A stretch of DNA of 30,682 nt from Kuafuiihalomonas phototrophica (GTDB taxonomy: Bacteria; Myxococcota; Kuafuiibacteriia; Kuafuiibacteriales; Kuafuiibacteriaceae). Made by a program: the position numbers and the translations under genes. Where the stretch lies: the NCBI GenBank assembly GCA_031800475.1, contig DAPKRQ010000320.1:1-30682 (forward strand), given 5' to 3'. Shown here in pieces: positions 1-6,879 of this stretch. The notes beneath the pieces were generated by a model. It saw nothing but the letters and a program-made list of their open reading frames with translations, searched no databases and was not told the origin of the DNA. Position 1 is the stretch's first letter. Each line of letters opens with the position of its first letter.

Positions 1-194
1 GCCCGCGGGGCATGCGGGCGGAAATACAGCAGCTTTTCGCGGCTTTGGCGAGTGCCCGGGTGACGGAAGGGTCCACGGGCGGGCTCCTGGGTGCCTGCAA
101 CTTGGCAAGAGCTTGAAATGACTGCGAAAATTGGAGATCGAGCGACCCGCGAGGGGCCGGCGGAACGGTGGCGCTCGATTTCGTGCGGGTTGTC

Positions 195-209
195 ACGGAG
201 CGGCTCCGT
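195..209. other. Small hairpin at the end of cas2
   Basis: A 6-bp perfect inverted repeat with a 3-nt loop (ACGGAG CGG CTCCGT) touches the cas2 stop codon. It could mark the 3' end of the cas transcript, but no U-run follows on the minus strand, so it is only terminator-like. The remaining DNA to position 1 shows no direct repeats, hence no CRISPR array is visible on this side within the window. Confidence 0.3.
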
Positions 210-505
210 CAGAGCACCTTGGCCGACTTCTCAGCAGGCTCGAGGCGCTTGCCGATTGTTTGAATATTGGACTCGTTTTGTCCACCCGCAGGACCGAGGG
301 GGGCGATCAGAACCTGGTCCTCCCCATGGTGGATGATCTGGTCCAGGCGGGTCATCAAACGCACTTTCCGGGCGTCCGAAAGGACGCAACGAAACACCGA
401 ATACTGCCAGTGGTCCCCGAAGCCCCGCAAAATCTTGTAGACCCGTCGCAGGCGCTTCGGATCGCATATGTCGTAGCACACCAGATAGGTCCAGCGCCCG
501 CTCAT
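209..505 (-). CDS. cas2: CRISPR-associated endoribonuclease Cas2
   Basis: A 98-aa protein of normal Cas2 length. The N-terminal beta strand carries the conserved Asp (YLVCYDI, D12), followed by the family pattern in which basic residues and a Gly/Phe turn precede WQYSVFRC. Cas2 dimers bridge two Cas1 dimers in the spacer-integration complex; nuclease activity is not needed for that in studied systems. The start ATG overlaps the cas4-cas1 stop codon by 4 bp (ATGA), so the two are translationally coupled and were probably expressed together. The gene is read toward the left edge, where an array would be expected in many cas4-1/cas2 loci. The identification is firm; the subtype cannot be read from Cas2 itself. 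Confidence 0.95.
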   Translation of the reverse strand: MSGRWTYLVCYDICDPKRLRRVYKILRGFGDHWQYSVFRCVLSDARKVRLMTRLDQIIHHGEDQVLIAPLGPAGGQNESNIQTIGKRLEPAEKSAKVL

Positions 506-2166
506 CGCGTCGTGAACTCCGGAAACTCGTCAACCTCTCGCATCAGGTATCGCCCGAGCAATCGGGCCTGCACCTCCAAAGCCTGACGATACGAAATGCG
601 ATACCCGAATACGGGATGCGTGATCTGCTCGTCCAAACGACGCTCGAAGGCGGCGATGGTCTTCTTGCGACCCGGCTGCTTCAGCGTACACCCAAAGTCG
701 GAGACCTCGAATTCCGACGCAGTTACCTCCTTGCGACGCACCATGCCGAGTACCACCGAGTCCGCCACCAATGGTCGAAACTCCTCCATCATGTCCAGGG
801 CCAGAGCTGGCCGCCCGTAGCGTGGTCGATGATAGAAACCGAGATATGGATCGAAGCCCACCCGCTCGACCGTTTCGCACCACGTGCGGCTCAGCAGCGA
901 GTAGCAAAGCGACAGCAAGGCGTTGATCGGGTCTTTCGGAGGGCGTCGGTTCCGCCGCCGAAAGTCGAAGGCTCCCGTCTCGTCGCCCGCCAATCGAAGC
1001 CGTGGAGCGAGCCCCCGAAAATAGACAAAGGCTGCTTGGCCCTCGATGCCGAGCAAGCTCTCCTTCGATTCACATCGCTCGGCTGCCGTGCGCATCTTGT
1101 CGAGCTCATCGAGCTCCGGGCTGCGCCCGCCGGAAGCGTTTCGGCGGAGCATCGTACGGCTGTTCTTGATCTTTGCCAAGACGAAGCGCTTCGCCAGCCG
1201 AAACGATGCCGCTTCCTCGGATGCGTGCCGGTACTGGGCCAAACGCAATTCGACGTTCTTGTGCCAGGGGCCCCGAGTATGGCCGAGCATCCACCCGCTG
1301 CCACTCAGGTACGACACCGGAATGTCTTGCCGCATGAACGCATGCAAAGCCGGCGTGGTGATCTTGCTCGAGCCGTGCACCTGGACTGACGAGATGTCGA
1401 GAAGCCGAAGCCGGTGGACGTCGCCCGACCGCATTTCCACCACGATCTCGTCTGCGTCTTTTCGAATCACCGAACCCGGCTCGGTCACGTGCAACGGCAG
1501 GCTGTCATGGACCCGGGTGCGAATGGTGCGTAAGCGATTCTGCACCCGAGCGTCGCGAAGAAACGCGTGCTCATCTGGCAGGCAGATTCCCGATAGCGAG
1601 CAACCCTCGCACTTTGGGCTGTCGACCAGCGGCGGCGGGGCGTTGGGCTGCGCCGCTACTCGAAATGCATCGTCCCTTTGGCGCAAAGTCTCCGCGATCA
1701 GCTCCTCCGTGAAAGGAATTTCGACCCGCTGCTTCGACGCCGAAAACCACAGCATCCCCCGATCGCAAGCGTAGCCGTGGGCCCGCAAGAGCAACCCCTG
1801 TGCGCACAGCTGGACCCGCTCCGGAGCCCAAGCGCCCTCGGGGAGGTTCGGAGTGGGGCTCCGCTTGTAATCTACGGGCGTCACCGTGCCGTCCGCCTGT
1901 TCGAGCAGGTCGATTTTGGCAATGAGCCGCAGCTTCTCGTCCGACAGCTCGACCGAAGTGCGGGTCTCGGGGGCGCCGTCCGACTTGGGCCCGCGCTTCA
2001 TCGGCCGGTCGACCCGCTGGTGTACCCGGGAGCCGTCCAGCGTGAATGCGTTGTCGGCCCACTCCTTCTGCACCCACTCCAAATGAAAGAGCCTCGGGCA
2101 ATAGGTGTATTCGTTCAACATCCGGGCGGGAAGGAGCTCCGGTACGTTCGAAAGACCGTTCGACAT
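502..2166 (-). CDS. cas4-cas1: Cas4-Cas1 fusion protein (spacer acquisition)
   Basis: A 554-aa fusion. Residues 1-200 are Cas4, the RecB-like nuclease that trims prespacers and helps select the PAM. Its residues are complete: iron-sulfur cysteines C23, C186, C189 and C195, and nuclease residues H49, D86, D99 and K101 (VDYKR). Residues from about 220 to 554 are Cas1, the integrase, with metal ligands E375 (GIEGQAA), H446 (GFYH) and D458 followed by the typical EEFRP signature. All catalytic residues are present, so the enzyme should be active. Such fusions are known from subtype I-G (formerly I-U, as in Geobacter) and type V-B. The N-terminal pattern (MLNEYTYCPRLFHLEWVQ) resembles the I-G fusion as I remember it. 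The start is supported by a near-perfect Shine-Dalgarno sequence. No effector gene lies upstream: a non-coding gap and an opposite-strand gene follow. Confidence 0.97.
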   Translation of the reverse strand: MSNGLSNVPELLPARMLNEYTYCPRLFHLEWVQKEWADNAFTLDGSRVHQRVDRPMKRGPKSDGAPETRTSVELSDEKLRLIAKIDLLEQADGTVTPVDYKRSPTPNLPEGAWAPERVQLCAQGLLLRAHGYACDRGMLWFSASKQRVEIPFTEELIAETLRQRDDAFRVAAQPNAPPPLVDSPKCEGCSLSGICLPDEHAFLRDARVQNRLRTIRTRVHDSLPLHVTEPGSVIRKDADEIVVEMRSGDVHRLRLLDISSVQVHGSSKITTPALHAFMRQDIPVSYLSGSGWMLGHTRGPWHKNVELRLAQYRHASEEAASFRLAKRFVLAKIKNSRTMLRRNASGGRSPELDELDKMRTAAERCESKESLLGIEGQAAFVYFRGLAPRLRLAGDETGAFDFRRRNRRPPKDPINALLSLCYSLLSRTWCETVERVGFDPYLGFYHRPRYGRPALALDMMEEFRPLVADSVVLGMVRRKEVTASEFEVSDFGCTLKQPGRKKTIAAFERRLDEQITHPVFGYRISYRQALEVQARLLGRYLMREVDEFPEFTTR

Positions 2167-2169
2167 GCC

Positions 2170-2177
2170 TCACCTCC
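2170..2177 (-). promoter_or_regulatory. Strong ribosome binding site of cas4-cas1
   Basis: The minus strand reads GGAGGTGA, with six bases between GGAGG and the ATG at 2166. It is among the best Shine-Dalgarno matches noticed in the window and fixes the cas4-cas1 start. Confidence 0.75.
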
Positions 2178-2278
2178 GTCGCGACTTGCCGCGACACATG
2201 ATCGGTGAGCCACACTACGGCGGGCAGCGCAGCAGATCGAAAAATCGGCCGACGTGCTCGGCCCATCCTTTCAAGGTA

Positions 2279-2291
2279 CGCAAATTTTGCG
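2279..2291. promoter_or_regulatory. AT-rich palindrome upstream of cas4-cas1
   Basis: CGCAAATTTTGCG is a perfect 6-bp inverted repeat around one central base, about 113 bp upstream of the cas4-cas1 start and inside the most AT-rich patch of the 2167-2643 gap. It has the form of a small regulator operator. Apart from this and the ribosome binding site I see nothing that can be called in 2167-2643: no open frame with a convincing start and no tandem repeats. Confidence 0.3.
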
Positions 2292-2643
2292 CAGAGGGAT
2301 CGATCTCAGAGGCGTGCTTCGCGCGCGGGTGGCGGACCCCTGTTCGAGAAATATGGACTCCGCGTCGAGTCCGGTGGGTCCGAGGAGGGCGACTCTTCCA
2401 CAGCTTGCCCGAATCGACGGCCGGTGATGACCGCTTCGCCCGGTGTTCGTCGGACTGCCGAGAGGGTCGCGCCCGGCAAGGAGGGGCTCGTTCCTCGCGC
2501 AGGGGCATGACCGCCTCGCTCGGCGCGAAGGGCCGCTCTTGCGGGGAATTTCGGCCCCGAAGACCCATGCGCATGCCGGTTGGTTGGGTGCGGGTCGGGC
2601 GCTTGCGTTGGAGGGTGGTCCGGGGCCTGCAAGAACAGGGGAC

Positions 2644-3294
2644 ATGGAACTCGCCGAGATCATCGATCGGGACCTGGTCGAACGGGGGCTGCGGCTGCCG
2701 GAGGGCGAGGTCGAGCGCATTCGGAGGGTCCTGCGGGTCCTCGGTACCATCGTGCAACCCGACGATCGGGCTGCGCTGACCGCGGAGCTCGAGTTACCCG
2801 ACGGTGCGCCACTGCTCGCAGAAGGTTACGCTGGACCCCGGAACGAATCGTCGTTCTTTGCCGACGTGGAAGAGGCGACGGGCCTGGGCCCCGGTGAGGC
2901 GCGAGAGCTCACCGAGATGATCTGCACCCACATCTGCCAGCGGATATCCCCGGGGCTCCGAGAGCGTCTGGAGCGCCACGCGGACCCGAGTTTGGTGCAC
3001 TTGTGGCGCGACCACGGGGTGATCGAGGCGCCTGCCGTGGAGGCGAGCCCGCACCATCCGCCGGCGCCACAGCCGGGCCAGGGACACACCCTGGCCAGTG
3101 GCCGTCCGGGGAGCCGGCACCCGGTGTCCGAAGCGGGGCCGCCGGCCCACCCGGACTCGGTCGTGGCGAACCCGGACCCCTACGGAGACCGCAAGCTGTC
3201 CAGCGCCCGCGGCTCCAGCGCGGAGCAGAAGGGCCGGACCCTCTCCGAGGGGCGCTCGGGAAGCGAGCACCCCGTCAGCGAATCCACCGATTGA
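2644..3294 (+). CDS. DUF2267-like protein with repeated C-terminal tail
   Basis: This gives a 216-aa product. The ATG at 2644 follows AGGGG closely; an upstream in-frame start at 2443 would only add low-complexity sequence. Residues 1-120 contain two helical halves reminiscent of DUF2267, a family without established biochemical function: an N-terminal piece with a regular Leu/Arg pattern, then a stretch around FADVEEATGLGPGEARELTE. The tail from about 140 is hydrophilic and contains two copies of a short motif, TLASGRPGSRHPVSE and TLSEGRSGSEHPVSE, separated by a DSVV...KLSSARG piece. It is probably cytoplasmic, as no signal peptide is seen. It converges with the FMN reductase gene. The DUF2267 assignment is tentative; the coding call rests on the ribosome site and codon pattern. 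Confidence 0.62.
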   Translation: MELAEIIDRDLVERGLRLPEGEVERIRRVLRVLGTIVQPDDRAALTAELELPDGAPLLAEGYAGPRNESSFFADVEEATGLGPGEARELTEMICTHICQRISPGLRERLERHADPSLVHLWRDHGVIEAPAVEASPHHPPAPQPGQGHTLASGRPGSRHPVSEAGPPAHPDSVVANPDPYGDRKLSSARGSSAEQKGRTLSEGRSGSEHPVSESTD

Positions 3295-3301
3295 CCGATA
3301 G

Positions 3302-3315
3302 CGCCCTGCTGGGCG
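3302..3315. terminator. Candidate hairpin between convergent genes
   Basis: CGCCC TGCT GGGCG forms a 5-bp stem with a 4-nt loop in the 52-bp gap between the convergent genes ending at 3294 and 3347. There is no T-run, so this is only a weak bidirectional terminator candidate. Confidence 0.25.
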
Positions 3316-3346
3316 GCGGTCGGCGCGCTGCCCGGCGTCGGGTTCG

Positions 3347-3916
3347 TCAGGGGATGCGGACCTGGGTCTCCAAGGCCAGGCGCGGGCAGATGTTTTGGTG
3401 CACGTAGTCCACCAGGCCCCGGGACAGACCGCGGATCCGCTTTTCGACCCCCTCGTCGTGGCAACGCCCTTCTTCGTCGAACACCTTCCTCACCCCCGCC
3501 ACCGACACCGGACCGGGCAAGACGATCGCCCCGGTATGAGACAAGCAACTGCGTAGCTGTTCCAATGATTTGATCGCTCCAATGGAACCTGCTGCCGCGC
3601 CGAGCAGCGCCACCGGCTTGCCGGCCACGACCGAGGGAAAGCCGAGGTTTTCGATGATCAGCTTCGCCTTGGCCGCCATGGTTCCGTGGTATTCTGGCGT
3701 CGCGAACAGCAGCGCCGTGGCCGAGCTCACGAGCTCCTGCAGCCGCTCTTGGTCTCCCGTGCCTTCTCCCGGAAAGCGCAGATCGAAGTCGCCGGGCCGG
3801 ATCCGCGCGACCTCGAGCTCCATGGTGTCGAGCTCGGCCTCGGCCAAGGCCAGCGCTTTCGCCGTGTAGCTCCCGGGCCGCCCCGTGCCCAGGATGGTCG
3901 CGATGCGAATGGTCAT
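3347..3916 (-). CDS. NADPH-dependent FMN reductase (flavodoxin-like)
   Basis: A 189-aa protein of the FMN_red family, which transfers hydride from NAD(P)H to flavin or, via bound FMN, to quinones, azo compounds or metals. The phosphate-binding loop after the first strand is present (TILGTGRPGSYTAKAL, about residues 7-22). The family signature TPEYHGTMAAKAKLIIENL follows at about 93-111, then the LLGAAAGSIGA loop. It is soluble and cytoplasmic, with no signal peptide. It lies 30 bp downstream of the NAD(P)-binding protein gene on the same strand, so the pair probably forms an operon. The divergent LysR gene is the obvious candidate regulator. The natural substrate cannot be deduced. Confidence 0.95.
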   Translation of the reverse strand: MTIRIATILGTGRPGSYTAKALALAEAELDTMELEVARIRPGDFDLRFPGEGTGDQERLQELVSSATALLFATPEYHGTMAAKAKLIIENLGFPSVVAGKPVALLGAAAGSIGAIKSLEQLRSCLSHTGAIVLPGPVSVAGVRKVFDEEGRCHDEGVEKRIRGLSRGLVDYVHQNICPRLALETQVRIP

Positions 3917-3946
3917 GCTTCGTCGGACCCCGCGCAGCCCGCCGAG

Positions 3947-4714
3947 TCAAGACGGGCCGAGCCGCCCCGGTCCGGATCTGCTGGGACTGTGGGGCCGTTC
4001 CGAGCTCCGGTACCGGGCTTTTCGGTCGCAGATGGCCGGCGTCTCGGTCACGAACGCGTCCCGCTCGATCACATCCAGCATGAACGCCGCCACGTCCTGG
4101 CGCGAGACGGTCATCTTCACGGTCGAAAAGTCCAGGCTGCCGGCGGCGTAGGCGTTCGTGGCCGGTCCGTCGGTCAGGTTTGGGGGCCGGACCGCCGTCC
4201 AGCGCAGACCGCTGGCCCGCAAGACCTCTTCCTGCCCCTCGTGGTCGGCGATGGCCGGCGCCAAGAACAGCGGGAAAACCACGTTTCGGAGCCACCACGG
4301 AAGCGGGTCCCGGCTTTCGTGGGCCCCGAGCACCGTCACCGCCACGATCCGGTCGATGCCCGTGGCCTTCATGCCCCGCACGAGGGCCGCGGTGCCTCGG
4401 GTCCGGATCTGGTCGTGGTTTCGGGCCGACGCCCCAAGGGCGCAGAGCACTGCGCCGGCGCCCTCCAGCGTCTTTTTGACCGCTTCGTCGTGGAGCACGT
4501 CGCCGAAGACGGGCACCAGGCGGGCTTTCGCGGCTTCGGGAAGGTCGCGGACCGCCCGGTCCAGGCGACCCGCGTCGCGGACGAGGGCCCGGACTGTGTG
4601 TCCGTCGGCCAAGGCCCTGCGCAGAACACAGCGCCCGACGCCGCGGGTGGCGCCGAAGAGGGCCAGGGTGCGGGAACCGGTCGAAGGGGGATGGGGGTTC
4701 GTGGACTGGGTCAT
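3947..4714 (-). CDS. NAD(P)-binding Rossmann protein (NmrA/atypical SDR-like)
   Basis: A 255-aa protein with an N-terminal dinucleotide-binding motif (LALFGATRGVGRCV, Gly-rich loop near residue 20) and the order typical of NAD(P)H-binding NmrA-like proteins. VRALVRD follows at the second strand, AVLCALGAS at the fourth, and VAVTVLGAH and WTAVRPPNLTDGP further on. These proteins act either as oxidoreductases or as redox sensors. The classical Tyr-x3-Lys pair of SDR enzymes is not evident, which favours an atypical role. I use the ATG at 4714; a TTG at 4750 would lengthen the N-terminus without adding conserved sequence. The last 20 residues are low-complexity. It is divergently arranged with the LysR gene and precedes the FMN reductase. 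Confidence 0.9.
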   Translation of the reverse strand: MTQSTNPHPPSTGSRTLALFGATRGVGRCVLRRALADGHTVRALVRDAGRLDRAVRDLPEAAKARLVPVFGDVLHDEAVKKTLEGAGAVLCALGASARNHDQIRTRGTAALVRGMKATGIDRIVAVTVLGAHESRDPLPWWLRNVVFPLFLAPAIADHEGQEEVLRASGLRWTAVRPPNLTDGPATNAYAAGSLDFSTVKMTVSRQDVAAFMLDVIERDAFVTETPAICDRKARYRSSERPHSPSRSGPGRLGPS

Positions 4715-4758
4715 GCCGAGACCGTGTCCCCGTTGGTGCAATGATACCAACTCATGTC

Positions 4759-4776
4759 ATTCATGAAGCCATGAAT
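4759..4776. promoter_or_regulatory. Perfect 18-bp dyad in the LysR leader
   Basis: ATTCATG AAGC CATGAAT is a perfect 7-bp inverted repeat with a 4-bp spacer, in the 74-bp gap between the divergent NAD(P)-binding protein gene and the LysR gene. LysR-type regulators usually bind dyads of this kind (T-Nx-A) in such divergent gaps and repress their own gene. Here the spacing gives T-N12-A, not the classical T-N11-A. The dyad overlaps an in-frame ATG at 4771, one reason to prefer the downstream GTG. Confidence 0.55.
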
Positions 4777-4781
4777 CAGGA
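4777..4781 (+). promoter_or_regulatory. Ribosome binding site that decides the LysR start
   Basis: CAGGA lies seven bases before the GTG at 4789. The two upstream in-frame ATGs (4741, 4771) have no Shine-Dalgarno sequence. Confidence 0.5.
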
Positions 4782-4788
4782 TGATGTC

Positions 4789-5796
4789 GTGGACCGGCTC
4801 CGGCGGGTGGACTTGAACCTGCTGGTGGCCCTGCAAGCGCTCTTCGAGGCCCGCAGCGTCACCCGTGCTGGCGAGCGCCTCGGCGTGACCCAGTCGGCCA
4901 TGAGTCATACCTTGAAGCGACTGCGGAGCCTGTTCGACGACCCCTTGTTGGTGCGAGGTGAAGGGGGCTTGGGACTCACCCCGCGGGCCGAAGCCCTGGC
5001 CCAGCGGCTTCCGCCGGTGCTTCGGGCGGTGGAAGGTGCCTTTGAAGAGCCAGAAGGCTTCAACCCGGCCACCAGTCGACGGGTCTTCCGCTTGGCTGCG
5101 CCCGATCTATTCGACGCACTGGTGTATCCGCGACTTCTGTCCGATCTGGCGGCGGAAGCACCCGGAGTTCGGATCGAGGCCACGTCCCTGCGGGCCGATC
5201 TCGCTTCCGCCCTGCAGTCGGGTGAACTGGACTTGGCCATCCGACCCACGCTGGTCGATCGAGGCTGGGCCGTGTCGTTCGGCCCGGAGCTTCATCCGGA
5301 CCTGATCCAGCGGAAGCTCTTCGCCGATCGGTTCCTTTCGTTCGTGCGAATGGAGCATCCGGTATCGAGCCGCGAGAGGTTATCCGCACGGGTCTTCTCC
5401 AGCTTGGACCATGTCCTGGTTTCGGCTGGCGATCGCGGCCCGGGCGTGGTCGATGCCGCCCTGCAGGCGCGGGGCCTGGAGCGGAACGTGAGGTTCCGGG
5501 TCCCTACTTTCTCCACCGCCGTGGCCCTGGCCGTCTCGACCGATGCGACCCTGACCGGACCGGGTGCTTTGGCCCAGTTCGACCGCCGGCTTCGGCCCCT
5601 GCGGGTCGACCTGGCCTTGCCCGACCACGCTCTGCTCATGGTCTGGCATCGCCGGGTGGACCGAGACCCGGCCCACCAGTGGATTCGACGGCGCCTCGAC
5701 GCCAGCGCGGCTCCCCTGGCTGCGTCTTTGACCGGCTCCAGGCCCCCTCGACCCCGCCGGTCCGGTCGATCCGGCCGAACGAAAATGGGACCTTGA
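4789..5796 (+). CDS. LysR-family transcriptional regulator
   Basis: About 335 aa. The N-terminal winged helix-turn-helix is clear (DLNLLVALQALFEARSVTRA, then GVTQSAMSHTLKRLR and DDPLLVRG...LTPRAEAL). It is followed by the substrate-binding domain, with ELDLAIRP near the middle as in NodD/NahR-type members. It should bind a small ligand and control the divergent pair of redox genes as well as itself. The GTG at 4789 is preferred because it has a spaced CAGGA; ATGs at 4771 and 4741 are alternatives that would add 6 or 16 residues. The C-terminal 25 residues are Arg/Pro-rich and probably disordered. The inducer is unknown. Confidence 0.95.
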   Translation: MDRLRRVDLNLLVALQALFEARSVTRAGERLGVTQSAMSHTLKRLRSLFDDPLLVRGEGGLGLTPRAEALAQRLPPVLRAVEGAFEEPEGFNPATSRRVFRLAAPDLFDALVYPRLLSDLAAEAPGVRIEATSLRADLASALQSGELDLAIRPTLVDRGWAVSFGPELHPDLIQRKLFADRFLSFVRMEHPVSSRERLSARVFSSLDHVLVSAGDRGPGVVDAALQARGLERNVRFRVPTFSTAVALAVSTDATLTGPGALAQFDRRLRPLRVDLALPDHALLMVWHRRVDRDPAHQWIRRRLDASAAPLAASLTGSRPPRPRRSGRSGRTKMGP

Positions 5797-5826
5797 TCCC
5801 CCAGCCCGGTCCGCCAAGCTGGCGCC

Positions 5827-6879
5827 GTGGATCGAGGGATCGTCCGAGGAGCTCGATACCTCGCCGCGGCCGGGGCCCTGACAGCCTTCGCCTGCGGCGA
5901 CGACGGGGGCGGGAACGCTGGCGGGCCGCTCACCTGCGCAGAACTCGACTGCGGACAACTCAACCGGAGCTGCGTCGAGACCGACGGGGTCGCAGAGTGC
6001 GGGTCGTGCCTGCCCGGCTTCATGCCGGGTTTTGGAGGCGTGTGTGATCCCGACGGAGGCATGAACGCTTCACTTGGAGAATGCGGCTCGCTCGAGCTTT
6101 CGACCGAGTCCCCCCGAACCCGACGGGTCGACTTTTCGCGGGACATCGTGGAGCCGATCGTCGTTGCGCCGGCGCTCACGCGAAGAGATCCGGAGCCGGC
6201 TCATCCTCGGGTCGCTTCGGTGGATCGAAGGGGATTTTCGGTGGAAATCGAGGAGTGGAATTATCTCGATGGAGTCCATGGTACCGAGCGGCTCGACTGG
6301 GTGGCCGTTCCGGCGGGGCGCGGGGTGTGGACGGACGATGCGCCCTTCGAGGCCGGCGCCGTCGAGGTCGGAGCCGACCCGGTGGAAGTGCGCTTCGAAG
6401 ACGCGGTCCCGGCCCCGCGGGTGTGGGCGTCCGAAGTGACCCGAAACGGAGGCGCCCCCGTGGTGGTTCGGCTTTCGGATCTGTCCGGAACGGGCTTTTC
6501 GCTTCGGCTGCAGCGCGAAGAGGCGGCCGAGGATCCGCCGGTGGCCGAGACCGTGCATTGGCTCGCAGTGGCGTCGGCACCGAACGACCCGGACCGGGCC
6601 CGCTGGGCGGTGGGCCGTTTGACCGGCGTGACCGATCAGCCGGCCGAGCTGCAATCCCGCTTGATGCAGGCCGGCTTGTCCAACCCGGCGGCGCTGATCG
6701 TGTTCATGAGCAGCTTCAACGGGGGAGACACCGCCTGGGCGCGACTGATCGAGCGCAGCGAATCGGACCCGATCCGGGTGTTCGTCGAAGAGGAGCAGTC
6801 TTCCGACGGAGAGACCGGCCACACCGAAGAGCAGATCGACTGGCTGGCCTGTCCGGAGCTAGGTCCCTTCGATCGGTGA
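5827..6879 (+). CDS. Lipoprotein with EGF-like module and three tandem repeats
   Basis: A 350-aa protein beginning with GTG. A signal peptide ends at an imperfect lipobox (AFAC, C23). Cysteines at 37, 42, 49, 58, 61 and 73 have the spacing of an EGF-like module. The rest contains three diverged copies of one unit (about 112-163, 197-250, 290-343). Each runs from a VxF/VxA start through a GF/IR strand to a Glu-rich segment, ending in H-x3-E-x-[LVI]-[DH]-W-[LV]-A. I have the impression that similar units occur in secreted proteins of marine and predatory bacteria, often as FNGGDTA...EEEQS.D...H, but I cannot give a family name. It is probably anchored on the outer membrane. The gene begins 30 bp after LysR and overlaps the ATPase gene by 21 bp at its 3' end. 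Confidence 0.78.
   Translation: MDRGIVRGARYLAAAGALTAFACGDDGGGNAGGPLTCAELDCGQLNRSCVETDGVAECGSCLPGFMPGFGGVCDPDGGMNASLGECGSLELSTESPRTRRVDFSRDIVEPIVVAPALTRRDPEPAHPRVASVDRRGFSVEIEEWNYLDGVHGTERLDWVAVPAGRGVWTDDAPFEAGAVEVGADPVEVRFEDAVPAPRVWASEVTRNGGAPVVVRLSDLSGTGFSLRLQREEAAEDPPVAETVHWLAVASAPNDPDRARWAVGRLTGVTDQPAELQSRLMQAGLSNPAALIVFMSSFNGGDTAWARLIERSESDPIRVFVEEEQSSDGETGHTEEQIDWLACPELGPFDR

Noticed and set aside
1..208. A CRISPR array at the left edge
   Set aside because: No direct repeats with regular spacing are present; only a single short hairpin is found.
616..1389. Long plus-strand open frames over the cas4-cas1 gene
   Set aside because: They are shadows of the strongly supported minus-strand gene and have no family motifs.
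2425..2525. Near-repeat ATGACCGCyTCGCyCGG in the gap after cas
   Set aside because: Only two imperfect copies about 80 bp apart; probably chance at this GC content.
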